Below are positions 36,558-45,022 of a stretch of DNA of 64,000 nucleotides, piece after piece (within the stretch, counting starts at the first letter, position 1; each line of letters opens with the position of its first letter). This stretch comes from Lysobacter_K koreensis. GTDB lineage: Bacteria > Pseudomonadota > Gammaproteobacteria > Xanthomonadales > Xanthomonadaceae. The stretch spans positions 372,001 to 436,000 of the forward strand of contig NZ_JBHTIH010000002.1 in the NCBI RefSeq assembly GCF_042677045.1, given 5' to 3'. Below the pieces are notes generated by a model. It did not search any database and was not told where the DNA came from. It saw only the letters and a list, made by a program, of their open reading frames with translations. A program made the position numbers and the translations under genes.

Positions 36558-39500
36558 ATGAGCAGCAAGCCCAAATCCCCCACCGCCAAGCCGGTCAACG
36601 CCGCCAAATCCACCGCGAGCAAGGCGGTCGTCCCGGCGGCCCGCAACAGCGTCGTCTCCCTCGACCCGATCATCGCCGCGATGCGCCAGCGCCTGCCCAA
36701 GGCGCGCCATGCCGAGGGCGAGGCCTTCATCCAGGCGTTCTACAAGCGCATGGCCGACGACGAGTTGCCCAAGCACAGCCCGGAAGGCTGGGCTGCGCTG
36801 GCGACCGATTTCCTCGACTTCGCCCGCGCGCGCAAGACCGGCAGCGCGCTCGTGCGTCTGTTCAACCCCAGCCTGAAGACCCACGGCTGGGAGTCGCCGC
36901 ACACCGTGCTGCAGATCGCCAACGACGACATGCCGTTTCTGGTCGACACGGTGACGATGGCGCTGGCCGAGAAGGGCATCGGCGTGCACGTGCTCGGCCA
37001 CCCGGTGGTGACCTTCCGGCGCGACAAGGCCGGCAAGCTGGTCGGCGTGGGCGAGGGCGTGCCCGAATCGCTGATGCACCTGGAAATCGACCGGCAGCCG
37101 GCCGAGGCCATGCCGCAGATCCAGCGGGCGGTGCAGGACGTGCTGGGCGACGTGCGCGCCACCGTGCGCGACTGGGCCCCGATGCGCAGCAAGATGATGG
37201 AAGTGGCCGACCAGCTGGGCGAGCGTAAGCTGCCGGTCAGCGACGAGGGGCGCCGCGAGGCGCAGGAGTTCCTGCGCTGGGCGGCGGGGGACCACTTCAC
37301 CTTCCTGGGCTACCGCGAATACGAGGTCGTCAAGCAGGGCGGTGAGGAAGTCCTGTGCGCGGTCAAGGACAGCGGCCTGGGCCTGCTGCGCGGCGAGGAC
37401 ACCCGCAAGCCGCGCCCGTTGAAGTCGCTGGCGGCGCACTACATGCCGCAGTCCGGTTCGGTCGACGCGCTGATCCTGACCAAGACCAACGCGCGCGCCA
37501 CCGTGCACCGTCCGGGCTACATGGACTACATCGGCGTGCTCAGCTTCGATGCCAAGGGCAAGCCGGTGCGCGAGGAACGTTTCCTCGGCCTGTACACCTC
37601 CAGTGCCTACAACCGCCGCCCGTGGGACATCCCGCTGGTGCGCCAGCGCCACAACTACGTGATGGAACAGTCGGGATTGAAGCCCGACAGCCACAGCGGC
37701 AAGGCGTTGCGCCACATCATCGAGACGTTGCCGCGCGACGAGTTGTTCCAGTCCAACGAGGAAGAGCTGCTGCGCACCAGCACCGGCATCCTCGGCCTGC
37801 AGGAGCGCGTGCGCAGCAAGTTGTTCCTGCGCCGCGACCGCTACGGCCGTTTCTTCTCCGGCCTCGTCTACATTCCGCGCGACCGTTTCAACACCGACGT
37901 GCGCCTGCGCATCGAGGCGATGCTCAAGCGGGTGCTGCATGGCGAGCACGTCGATTCCTCGGTGATGCTGGGCGAGTCGCCGCTCGCGCAGCTGCACCTG
38001 ATCGTGCGGCCGGAGTCCGGCAGCGAGGCGATCCAGGTCGACAACGCGGCGATCGAGGCCGAGCTGGCCGAGATTGTGCGCAACTGGCACGACGACCTGC
38101 GCGACCAGCTGGTCGCGCGCCATGGCGAGGAACGCGGCTTGGCCCTGGCCAGCAGCTACGGCCGCGCCTTGCCGACCGGCTACATCGAGGGCGTCAGCGC
38201 CGCGGTCGCGGCCAGCGACGTCGAGCACCTGGCCGCGCTCGCCGGGCCCGACGACCTGCGGCTGAGCCTGTACCGCACCCACGGCGGCGAGGGTGGCCTG
38301 CGCTTCAAGTTCTACCGCCAGAACGACGACATCCCCCTGTCCGATGCGTTGCCGATGATGGAGAACATGGGCCTGCGGGTGATCTCGGAACACCCGTACC
38401 GGATCGTGGTTGACGGCCGGCCGGCCTACATCCAGGACTTCGAGGTCGAGACGCTCAACGTAGATGTCGACGTCACCAGCCTCGACGACAACTTCGAGCA
38501 GGCGTTCGCGCAGGCATGGCGCGGCAATGCCGAGAACGACGGCTTCAACCGCCTGGTCCTGGCCGCCGGCCTGTCGTGGCGCCAGGTCGCGATGCTGCGT
38601 GCCTACTGCAAGTACCTGCTGCAGGTCGGCGTGCCGTTCTCGCAGGCCTATGTCGAGGCCACGTTCGCGCGCTACCCGCTACTGGCGCGGTTGCTGGTCG
38701 AGTTGTTCGAAGCGCGCTTCGATCCGGCCACCGGCAGCGAAAGCAAGGCCGAGGTCAAGGCCGGCATGCAGCGCTTCAGCGAGCAGTTGCAGCGCCTGGC
38801 CGCCGGCGATGCCGCGCTGCTGGCGGCGCTGCAGCCGGTCATCGAGGCGCGCAGCGGCAAGCGCGATGCGCAGGTCGCGATCACCCGCAGCACGCTGAAG
38901 AGCCTGCTCGATCGCGTCGCCAGCCTCGACGAGGACCGCATCCTGCGCAGCTTCATCGGTGCGATCGACGCCACCCTGCGTACCAGCTACTACCAGCGTG
39001 CAGCCGATGGCGGCGAGCGCGGCTACGTCAGCTACAAGTTCGATTCGGCCAGCGTGCCGGACCTGCCCAAGCCGCGTCCGTACCGCGAGATCTTCGTCTA
39101 CGGCCCGCGCGTGGAAGGCGTGCACCTGCGCTTCGGCCCGGTCGCCCGTGGCGGCCTGCGCTGGTCGGACCGGCGCGAGGATTTCCGCACCGAGGTGCTG
39201 GGCCTGGTCAAGGCACAGATGGTCAAGAACACCGTGATCGTGCCGGTCGGCTCCAAGGGCGGGTTCTTCGCCAAACGTCCGCCGGTCGGTGGCGACCGCG
39301 ACGCGGTGCTCGCCGAGGGCATCGCCTGCTACAAGATGTTCATCAACGGCCTGCTCGACATCACCGACAACCTCAGTGTCGACGGCAAGGTCGTGCCGCC
39401 GCGCGACGTGGTCCGCCACGACCAGGACGACCCCTACCTGGTGGTCGCGGCCGACAAGGGCACCGCCACGTTCTCCGACATCGCCAACGGCATCGCCCGC

Positions 39501-41546
39501 GAGCACGGCTACTGGCTCGACGACGCGTTCGCCTCCGGTGGCTCGGTCGGTTACGACCACAAGGGCATGGGCATCACCGCCAAGGGCGCGTGGGAGTCGG
39601 TCAAGCGCCACTTCCGCGCGATGGGCCGCGACAGCCAGAAGCAGGACTTCACCTGCGTCGGCATCGGCGACATGTCCGGCGACGTGTTCGGCAACGGCAT
39701 GCTGCTGAGCAGGCACATCCGCCTGCTCGCCGCGTTCGACCACCGCCACATCTTCCTCGACCCCAACCCGGACGCCGCCGCGACGTTCAAGGAACGCACG
39801 CGCATGTTCGCCGTGCCGCGCTCGAGCTGGGAGGATTACGACAAGTCGCTGATCAGCAAGGGCGGCGGGGTGTTCCCGCGCTCGGCCAAGTCGATCCCGC
39901 TGTCGCCAGAGATCAAGGCCGCGCTCGGCATCGACGCCGACGTGGAGGCGATGAGCCCCGCCGAGCTGATGAGCGCGATCCTGAAGTCGCCGGTCGACCT
40001 GCTTTGGAACGGTGGCATCGGCACCTACGTCAAGGCCAGCACCGAGACCCATGCCGATGTCGGGGACCGCGCCAACAACGCGTTGCGCGTCGACGGCCGC
40101 GAGCTGCGCTGCAAAGTGGTGGGCGAGGGCGGCAACCTGGGCCTGACCCAGCTGGGCCGCATCGAGGCGGCGCTGCACGGCGTGCTGCTCAACACCGACT
40201 TCATCGACAACTCGGCCGGCGTCGATACCTCCGACCACGAAGTCAACATCAAGATCCTGCTCAATGCGCAGGTCCAGGCCAAGAAGCTCACGCTGCCGGA
40301 GCGCAACAAGCTGCTGGCGTCGATGACCGACGAGGTCGCCGGCCTGGTGCTGGCCGACAACTACCGCCAGAACCAGGCGATCAGCCTGATGGAGCGGATG
40401 AGCCTGGCGCGATTGGGCTCCAAGCAGCATTTCATCCGCACGCTGGAATCGCAGGGCCTGCTCGATCGCCAGATCGAATTCCTGCCCAGCGACGCCGAGA
40501 TCGCCGAGCGCAAGGCGCGCGGCCAGGGCCTGACGCGCCCGGAACTGGCGGTGCTGCTGTCGTACTCCAAGCTCGTCGCGTTCCAGCAGATGCTCGATTC
40601 CGACGTCCCGGAAGACCCGTACCTGTCGAAGGAACTGGTGCGCTACTTCCCGGAACCGCTGCAGGCCAAGTACGCCAAGGCGATGGAGCAGCACCGGCTG
40701 AAGCGCGAGATCATCGCTACCGCGGTCACCAACTCGACCATCAACCGGATGGGCGCCACGTTCCTGCTGCGCATGCAGGAAGACAGCGGACGCACCCCGG
40801 GCGAGGTCGCCAAGGCCTACACCATCACCCGCGAAACGCTCGAGGCACGTGCGCTGTGGGCGCAGATCGACGCGCTCGACGGCAAGGTCGCCGAAGCCAC
40901 GCAGATCGATGCGTTGCAGGTGATCTGGTCGCTGCAGCGCTCGTTCACGCGCTGGTTGCTGTCGCGCCCGGGCGCGATCCCGGACATCGCCACCGCGGTG
41001 GCGCGCTACCACGACGGCTTCAAGGACATCCGCGCCGGGCAGGGCATCCTGCCCGACTCGCAGCGCCCCGCCTACGAGGCGAGCCTGCGCGACTGGAAGG
41101 CCAAGGGCGTGCCCGACGAGCTCGGCGGCCAGCTGGCGGCGTTGCCGTACTTGGATCCGTGCTGCGACATCATCGAGCTGGCGCGCGAGCGCAAGCTCAA
41201 GCCGGTCGAAGTGGCGAAGGTGCATTTCCGCCTCGGCGAGGCCCTGCGCCTGCCGTGGCTGCAGCAGCAGATCGACGCGTTGGCGGTCGACGGCCGCTGG
41301 CATGCGGTCGCCCGCGGCGTGCTGAGCGAGGAACTGGCCACGCAGCAGCGCGCGCTGGTCGGGCAGGTGCTGTCGATGCCCGGCGCGAATGCCGACGCCA
41401 AGGTCAAGCACTGGCTGCAGCGCGACGACTCGTCGCTGCGCTTCACCTTGGCGATGCTCGCCGAACTGGCGACGCAGAAGACGCTGGACTATCCGACCGT
41501 GTCGGTCGCGGTGCAGCGCTTGTCGCAACTGGCATCGCGAGGGTGA
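36558..41546 (+). CDS. gdhB: NAD-specific glutamate dehydrogenase, 180-kDa class
   Basis: A very large catabolic enzyme (1662 residues) that converts glutamate to 2-oxoglutarate and ammonia with NAD+. The first about 700 residues hold the regulatory ACT-like and helical segments of this class (e.g. LRLSLYRTHGGEGGLRFKFY). The catalytic core starts near residue 770 with YGPRVEGVHLRFGPVARGGL, followed by RWSDRREDFRTEVLGLVKAQ and PVGSKGGFF (active-site Lys). The NAD domain has CVGIGDMSGDVFGNGML and VVGEGGNLGLTQLGRIE. The C-terminal 500 residues are helical. A basic, Ala-rich stretch precedes the first domain. Long open frames on the opposite strand here are GC artefacts. Confidence 0.95.
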   Translation: MSSKPKSPTAKPVNAAKSTASKAVVPAARNSVVSLDPIIAAMRQRLPKARHAEGEAFIQAFYKRMADDELPKHSPEGWAALATDFLDFARARKTGSALVRLFNPSLKTHGWESPHTVLQIANDDMPFLVDTVTMALAEKGIGVHVLGHPVVTFRRDKAGKLVGVGEGVPESLMHLEIDRQPAEAMPQIQRAVQDVLGDVRATVRDWAPMRSKMMEVADQLGERKLPVSDEGRREAQEFLRWAAGDHFTFLGYREYEVVKQGGEEVLCAVKDSGLGLLRGEDTRKPRPLKSLAAHYMPQSGSVDALILTKTNARATVHRPGYMDYIGVLSFDAKGKPVREERFLGLYTSSAYNRRPWDIPLVRQRHNYVMEQSGLKPDSHSGKALRHIIETLPRDELFQSNEEELLRTSTGILGLQERVRSKLFLRRDRYGRFFSGLVYIPRDRFNTDVRLRIEAMLKRVLHGEHVDSSVMLGESPLAQLHLIVRPESGSEAIQVDNAAIEAELAEIVRNWHDDLRDQLVARHGEERGLALASSYGRALPTGYIEGVSAAVAASDVEHLAALAGPDDLRLSLYRTHGGEGGLRFKFYRQNDDIPLSDALPMMENMGLRVISEHPYRIVVDGRPAYIQDFEVETLNVDVDVTSLDDNFEQAFAQAWRGNAENDGFNRLVLAAGLSWRQVAMLRAYCKYLLQVGVPFSQAYVEATFARYPLLARLLVELFEARFDPATGSESKAEVKAGMQRFSEQLQRLAAGDAALLAALQPVIEARSGKRDAQVAITRSTLKSLLDRVASLDEDRILRSFIGAIDATLRTSYYQRAADGGERGYVSYKFDSASVPDLPKPRPYREIFVYGPRVEGVHLRFGPVARGGLRWSDRREDFRTEVLGLVKAQMVKNTVIVPVGSKGGFFAKRPPVGGDRDAVLAEGIACYKMFINGLLDITDNLSVDGKVVPPRDVVRHDQDDPYLVVAADKGTATFSDIANGIAREHGYWLDDAFASGGSVGYDHKGMGITAKGAWESVKRHFRAMGRDSQKQDFTCVGIGDMSGDVFGNGMLLSRHIRLLAAFDHRHIFLDPNPDAAATFKERTRMFAVPRSSWEDYDKSLISKGGGVFPRSAKSIPLSPEIKAALGIDADVEAMSPAELMSAILKSPVDLLWNGGIGTYVKASTETHADVGDRANNALRVDGRELRCKVVGEGGNLGLTQLGRIEAALHGVLLNTDFIDNSAGVDTSDHEVNIKILLNAQVQAKKLTLPERNKLLASMTDEVAGLVLADNYRQNQAISLMERMSLARLGSKQHFIRTLESQGLLDRQIEFLPSDAEIAERKARGQGLTRPELAVLLSYSKLVAFQQMLDSDVPEDPYLSKELVRYFPEPLQAKYAKAMEQHRLKREIIATAVTNSTINRMGATFLLRMQEDSGRTPGEVAKAYTITRETLEARALWAQIDALDGKVAEATQIDALQVIWSLQRSFTRWLLSRPGAIPDIATAVARYHDGFKDIRAGQGILPDSQRPAYEASLRDWKAKGVPDELGGQLAALPYLDPCCDIIELARERKLKPVEVAKVHFRLGEALRLPWLQQQIDALAVDGRWHAVARGVLSEELATQQRALVGQVLSMPGANADAKVKHWLQRDDSSLRFTLAMLAELATQKTLDYPTVSVAVQRLSQLASRG

Positions 41547-41547
41547 A

Positions 41548-41702
41548 CCCAGGCGCTTGCGAGCCACTGGCTCGCGCCTGGGCGAACGCCCGGCCATGGA
41601 GGGCCGGGCAGGGCGATCCGAGATTGCGGACGTCGCGCCAGGAATGGCATCGCGATGCCTGCCGAAGTTGACGAATGACGAGCCCGCTCCAGCATGCTGG
41701 AG
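41548..41702. repeat. Cluster of four palindromes after gdhB
   Basis: The 379-base gap 41547-41925 has no gene. It contains, in order: a hairpin of CCCAGGC and GCGAGCCA with their complements (41548-41582), CCCGGCC-loop-GGCCGGG (41589-41608), the perfect palindrome GGCATCGCGATGCC (41646-41659) and the perfect palindrome CTCCAGCATGCTGGAG (41687-41702). The density of dyads suggests a repeat mosaic or a structured RNA ending at the terminator at 41763. Confidence 0.6.
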
Positions 41703-41762
41703 AGGAGTGAGCAACCGGTACTCGATGTCCGCCGTCTCGGCCGTCGCATTAGGGAAACCAGA

Positions 41763-41793
41763 AGGCGGGTCCGATGGACCCGCCTTTATTCTT
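41763..41793 (+). terminator. Strong intrinsic terminator between gdhB and nadK
   Basis: A 10-bp perfect stem (AGGCGGGTCC at 41763-41772 with 41776-41785), GAT loop, then TTATTCTT. It is a textbook terminator for plus-strand transcripts, 217 bases past the gdhB stop, so the RNA has a long 3' region or a separate small RNA ends here. Confidence 0.85.
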
Positions 41794-41925
41794 GGTGCCA
41801 CGACGGCCGGGCGATACCACGCTGGCCTGCCTTGGCTGCCAGCACGCCGCGGCGCGTTGCGCCTCGTGCTAGGTGAAGTGATACCGCGGCGCGGTTATGC
41901 TCGACTCACCATCCCGGAGCCGCCG

Positions 41926-42699
41926 ATGACCGCGACGCCCCGCATCGCCTTCCTCGCAAGTCCCGCAGAAGATGCGCAACGCACACTGGCCGAACTGGCC
42001 GCTCGCCACGGCGACCACCCGCCGGCCGAGGCGGACGTGCTGGTCGCGCTCGGTGGCGATGGCTTCATGCTGCAGACCTTGCACCGCCATGGCGCGCTCG
42101 GGCGGCCGGTGTACGGGATGAAGCTGGGCACGGTCGGGTTCCTGATGAACCACCAGGCCGGCGAGGGCCTGCTCGAGCGCATCCACGCCGCCGAGCCGGC
42201 AGTGCTGCGTCCGCTGGAAATGGTCGCGCAGACCGAGTCCGGCGCGACCGTGGGCTCGCTGGCCTACAACGAGGTCTCGCTGCTGCGCCAGACGCGCCAG
42301 GCCGCGCACCTGTCGATCGAACTCAACGGCAAGCAGCGCCTCGACGAACTGATTTGCGACGGGGTCATGGTCGCCACCCCGGCCGGCAGCACCGCCTACA
42401 ACTTCTCCGCGCACGGGCCGATCCTGCCGCTGGGCACCAACGTGATGGCGCTGACGCCGATCGCGGCGTTCCGACCGCGGCGCTGGCGCGGGGCAGTGCT
42501 GAAGGCCGACACCGAGGTGCGCTTCCGCGTGCTCGACCCGTACAAGCGGCCGGTCAGCGCGACCGCCGACTCGCACGAGGTCCGCGACGTGGTGGAGGTA
42601 ATGATCCGCGAGTCGCGCGACCGCACCGTGACCCTGCTGTTCGACCCGGAGCACAATCTCGAGGAACGCATGCTGGCCGAGCAGTTCACCAGCGGCTGA
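41926..42699 (+). CDS. nadK: NAD kinase
   Basis: Phosphorylates NAD+ to NADP+ with ATP; the only source of NADP in most bacteria. The 257 residues show the diacylglycerol-kinase-like GGDG motif (LVALGGDGFMLQTLHR), the NE/D motif (SLAYNEVSLLR) and the conserved TPAGSTAYNFSAHGPILP. The N terminus is short, about 30 residues less than the E. coli enzyme, but begins with the usual first strand (RIAFLASPAEDAQ). A TATGCT -10-like box lies 25 bases before the ATG. Monocistronic, or co-transcribed with the following nucleotidase gene (59-base gap). Confidence 0.92.
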   Translation: MTATPRIAFLASPAEDAQRTLAELAARHGDHPPAEADVLVALGGDGFMLQTLHRHGALGRPVYGMKLGTVGFLMNHQAGEGLLERIHAAEPAVLRPLEMVAQTESGATVGSLAYNEVSLLRQTRQAAHLSIELNGKQRLDELICDGVMVATPAGSTAYNFSAHGPILPLGTNVMALTPIAAFRPRRWRGAVLKADTEVRFRVLDPYKRPVSATADSHEVRDVVEVMIRESRDRTVTLLFDPEHNLEERMLAEQFTSG

Positions 42700-42758
42700 T
42701 ACGCACCCGGAACTGCCTGGTCGCATTGGTTGCGACGCCGCTCGGGCACAATGCCGCC

Positions 42759-43667
42759 ATGCCCGATGCCAATGCCAACCCGCTGATCGTCGCGATTTCC
42801 TCGCGCACCCTGTTCGAAATGGAGGACAGCCACGCGCTGTTCGAACGCGACGGCATCGACGCCTACGCCGCGTTCCAGCGCGAGCACGAGGACGACCTGC
42901 TGCAACCCGGGATCGCCTTTCCGCTGGTGCGCAAGCTGCTGGCGCTCAACCACGGCGCGCCCCCGGAGGCGCCGCGGGTCGAGGTGATCCTGATCTCGCG
43001 CAACTCGGCCGACACCGGCCTGCGCATCTTCAATTCGATCGCGCACCATGGCCTGGCGATCAAGCGCGCGGCGTTCAGCAACGGCGCGCCGCCGTTTCCG
43101 TACATCCGCCCGTTCGGCGCCGACCTGTTCCTGTCGGCGCATGCCGAGGACGTGCGCAGCGCGCTCGCCGCTGGCGTCGCGGCGGCCACTTTGTTGCCGG
43201 CCAAGGCCGCGTTGCAGCGCCACGACCAGTTGCGCATCGCGTTCGATGGCGACGCGGTGATCTTCGACGACGAAGGCGAGCGCGTCTCGCGCGAGGGCGG
43301 CCTGGCCGCGTTCGCCGAGCACGAACGCACGCGCGCCGGCGAACCGCTGTCGGGCGGGCCGTTCCGCGGTTTCCTCGATGCCCTGCACAAGCTGCAGGCG
43401 GCCTTCCCGACCGGCGAGAACGCGCCGATCCGCACCGCGCTGGTCACCGCGCGCTCCGTGCCGGCGCACGAACGGGTGATCCGCACCCTGCGCGAGTGGG
43501 GAATCCGCCTGGACGAGGCGCTGTTCCTCGGTGGGCGGCCAAAAGGCCCGTTCCTCGATGCATTCGGCGCCGACATCTTCTTCGACGATTCCGAGCACAA
43601 CATCGCCTCGGCGCGCGATCACGTCGCCGCCGGCCATGTCCCGCACGGGGTCGCCAACTGCAGCTAG
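42759..43667 (+). CDS. Cytosolic 5'-nucleotidase, NT5C1-like
   Basis: A 302-residue protein of the cytosolic 5'-nucleotidase family (PF06189), HAD-like fold, which hydrolyses AMP/IMP-type nucleoside monophosphates. Recognised by LIVAISSRTLFEMEDSHALF, PLVRKLLALN, VEVILISRNSADTGLRIFNSI, RIAFDGDAVIFDDEGE (acidic HAD motif) and ALFLGGRPKGPFLDAFGADIFFDD. The catalytic first Asp of typical HAD enzymes is replaced by Ser in AISSRT, as in other members I recall; the second acidic motif is intact. The TAG stop overlaps the stop of the convergent DUF2939 gene on the shared bases CTAG. Confidence 0.85.
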   Translation: MPDANANPLIVAISSRTLFEMEDSHALFERDGIDAYAAFQREHEDDLLQPGIAFPLVRKLLALNHGAPPEAPRVEVILISRNSADTGLRIFNSIAHHGLAIKRAAFSNGAPPFPYIRPFGADLFLSAHAEDVRSALAAGVAAATLLPAKAALQRHDQLRIAFDGDAVIFDDEGERVSREGGLAAFAEHERTRAGEPLSGGPFRGFLDALHKLQAAFPTGENAPIRTALVTARSVPAHERVIRTLREWGIRLDEALFLGGRPKGPFLDAFGADIFFDDSEHNIASARDHVAAGHVPHGVANCS

Positions 43668-44218
43668 CGTGGCGCGTCTTCCAGCGGCAGGCGGATGTCG
43701 CTGAGTTTCCAGCGCAGGCCATCGCGGGCGATCACGAAAGTCACCGGCCGGCCGTCGTCGCTCGCGACCGTGGCGGTAAAGCGCGAGGTCGATTCGAAGC
43801 CGTAGCGCGCGTCTTTCAGCGGGTCCGGCGCTGGCTGGTTGGCGTAGCTGTCGCTGTCGCTGATGCCACCGCCGCTGGCGCGATGCCACAGGTTGCGGCC
43901 CTCCAGGACCGCGCCCAGGCCCGCCGGGGTGACCATCGCATCGACCGTGCCGCCGGTGACGCCGCTGGCGATGCGCAGCGCCAGCGCGCCGAGCAGGTTC
44001 GACTGCGCTTCCGCGCCTGCCTTGCGCACCACGTAGTCGTCGAGTTGCGCCTTGAGGTTGGCGCGCAACGTCGGGAAATCGACATGCGTGGTCAATGCCG
44101 CAGTGTCCTGCGCCCGGATCGCGTCGCGGATGCCCTTGACCGCGAGGAACGGGCCGGCGACCAGGTAACCCAGCAGCAACACGCCCAGCAACAGCGCCAA
44201 GGCCATGATCTTCTTCAT
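43664..44218 (-). CDS. DUF2939-family protein with N-terminal membrane anchor
   Basis: A 184-residue protein with one N-terminal hydrophobic segment (IMALALLLGVLLLGYLVAG), likely anchored in the inner membrane with the rest outside. The pattern GIRDAIRAQDTAALTTHVDFPTLRANLK is the DUF2939 core, which resembles proteins that modulate periplasmic lipids or small ligands; function unknown. It starts two bases after the DUF2461 gene stop, so the two are co-transcribed. It ends tail-to-tail with the 5'-nucleotidase gene, sharing a 4-base CTAG that is a stop on both strands. Confidence 0.8.
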   Translation of the reverse strand: MKKIMALALLLGVLLLGYLVAGPFLAVKGIRDAIRAQDTAALTTHVDFPTLRANLKAQLDDYVVRKAGAEAQSNLLGALALRIASGVTGGTVDAMVTPAGLGAVLEGRNLWHRASGGGISDSDSYANQPAPDPLKDARYGFESTSRFTATVASDDGRPVTFVIARDGLRWKLSDIRLPLEDAPR

Positions 44219-44220
44219 CG

Positions 44221-44907
44221 CTAGAACTCCAGGTCCAACGCGGCGCACAAGTAGTCGGTGAAGGGGGCCAGTCCCGCCAGGTCGGTGGCGAGGGTATTCA
44301 GCAGCCGCGGACCGGTGATGGTGGTGTCGTCGATGGCGCGCAACGCGACGAAGTTCTTGCGGCGGAGGTCGTCGGCGTACTCGAAGTCGTCCGGGAAGCC
44401 GCGCGGCGCGCGCGTCAGTTTCTCGCTCTCGTCCAGGTCGAAACGCCGACGGAACTTGCCGTCGTGCGCCGCGGCTTTCCAGCTGCCGGGGTTGTCGAGG
44501 ATGAAATGCCGGACCCGGCGTAGCGTATCGGGTTGCGGATGCCACAGGCCGGCACCGACGAAACAGTTGCCCGGCTGCAGGTGCAGATAGAACGACGGCG
44601 CCTCGATCTGGCGCCCGCGCTCGTGGAACAGCCGCGCACCCTGCCACGATTTGTACGGCGCCTTGTCGTTGGCGAAACGGGTGTCGCGCTGGATCCGGAA
44701 CAGCGAACCGCCGACGGTCTTCGGTTCGGCGCGGTAGTGCGCGCTGCACTGCGCCAACACCGGTTGCAGGTCGGTCAGCAGTCGCTGGAACGGCCCGCGC
44801 ACGTGCAACTCGTAGTCGGCCTTGTGGGCGTGGAACCACTCACGGTCGTTGTGGCGGGCGAGGCCGCGCAGGAACTTGAAGGTGGCGTCGCTGAAGTAAG
44901 TGGCCAT
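44221..44907 (-). CDS. DUF2461 (TIGR02453) family protein
   Basis: A 228-residue cytoplasmic protein of unknown function. The family marks are FLRGLARHNDREWFHAHKADYE near the start, FRIQRDTRFANDKAPYKSW in the middle, FYLHLQPGNCFVGAGLWHP and the later RGFPDDFEYADDLRRKNFVA. It is widespread in bacteria and fungi. The start is the ATG at 44907; upstream is only a weak AAGAAAG. It is paired with the DUF2939 gene downstream. The upstream gap to exonuclease I holds two dispersed repeats. Confidence 0.88.
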   Translation of the reverse strand: MATYFSDATFKFLRGLARHNDREWFHAHKADYELHVRGPFQRLLTDLQPVLAQCSAHYRAEPKTVGGSLFRIQRDTRFANDKAPYKSWQGARLFHERGRQIEAPSFYLHLQPGNCFVGAGLWHPQPDTLRRVRHFILDNPGSWKAAAHDGKFRRRFDLDESEKLTRAPRGFPDDFEYADDLRRKNFVALRAIDDTTITGPRLLNTLATDLAGLAPFTDYLCAALDLEF

Positions 44908-44926
44908 GGTGTTCTTTCTTCGCTCG

Positions 44927-45022
44927 TCATCCCCACGGAAGCGGGGATCCAGTGACGTTGGCTTCTAGCCGTCAGTCGCCGGGGTGCACGATGGGTATCG
45001 CTGCGCTCAACCCATCCTACGT
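44927..45022. repeat. Two dispersed intergenic repeats
   Basis: First, TCATCCCC-ACGGAAGC-GGGGATCC (44927-44950), a short dyad also partly present at 50268-50296. Second, at 44989-45022, an element reading on the minus strand GTAGGATGGGTTGAGCGC followed by GATACCCATCG, in which GATGGGTT and its imperfect complement pair. The second supplies the TAG stop of exonuclease I. Both resemble repeats dispersed in Xanthomonadaceae genomes. Confidence 0.7.

Noticed and set aside
38679..41801. 1040-codon open frame on the minus strand opposite gdhB
   Set aside because: Antisense to a clear NAD-glutamate dehydrogenase. The translation is low-complexity (Arg, Ala, His, Gln rich) with no motif, as expected from third-position GC bias.
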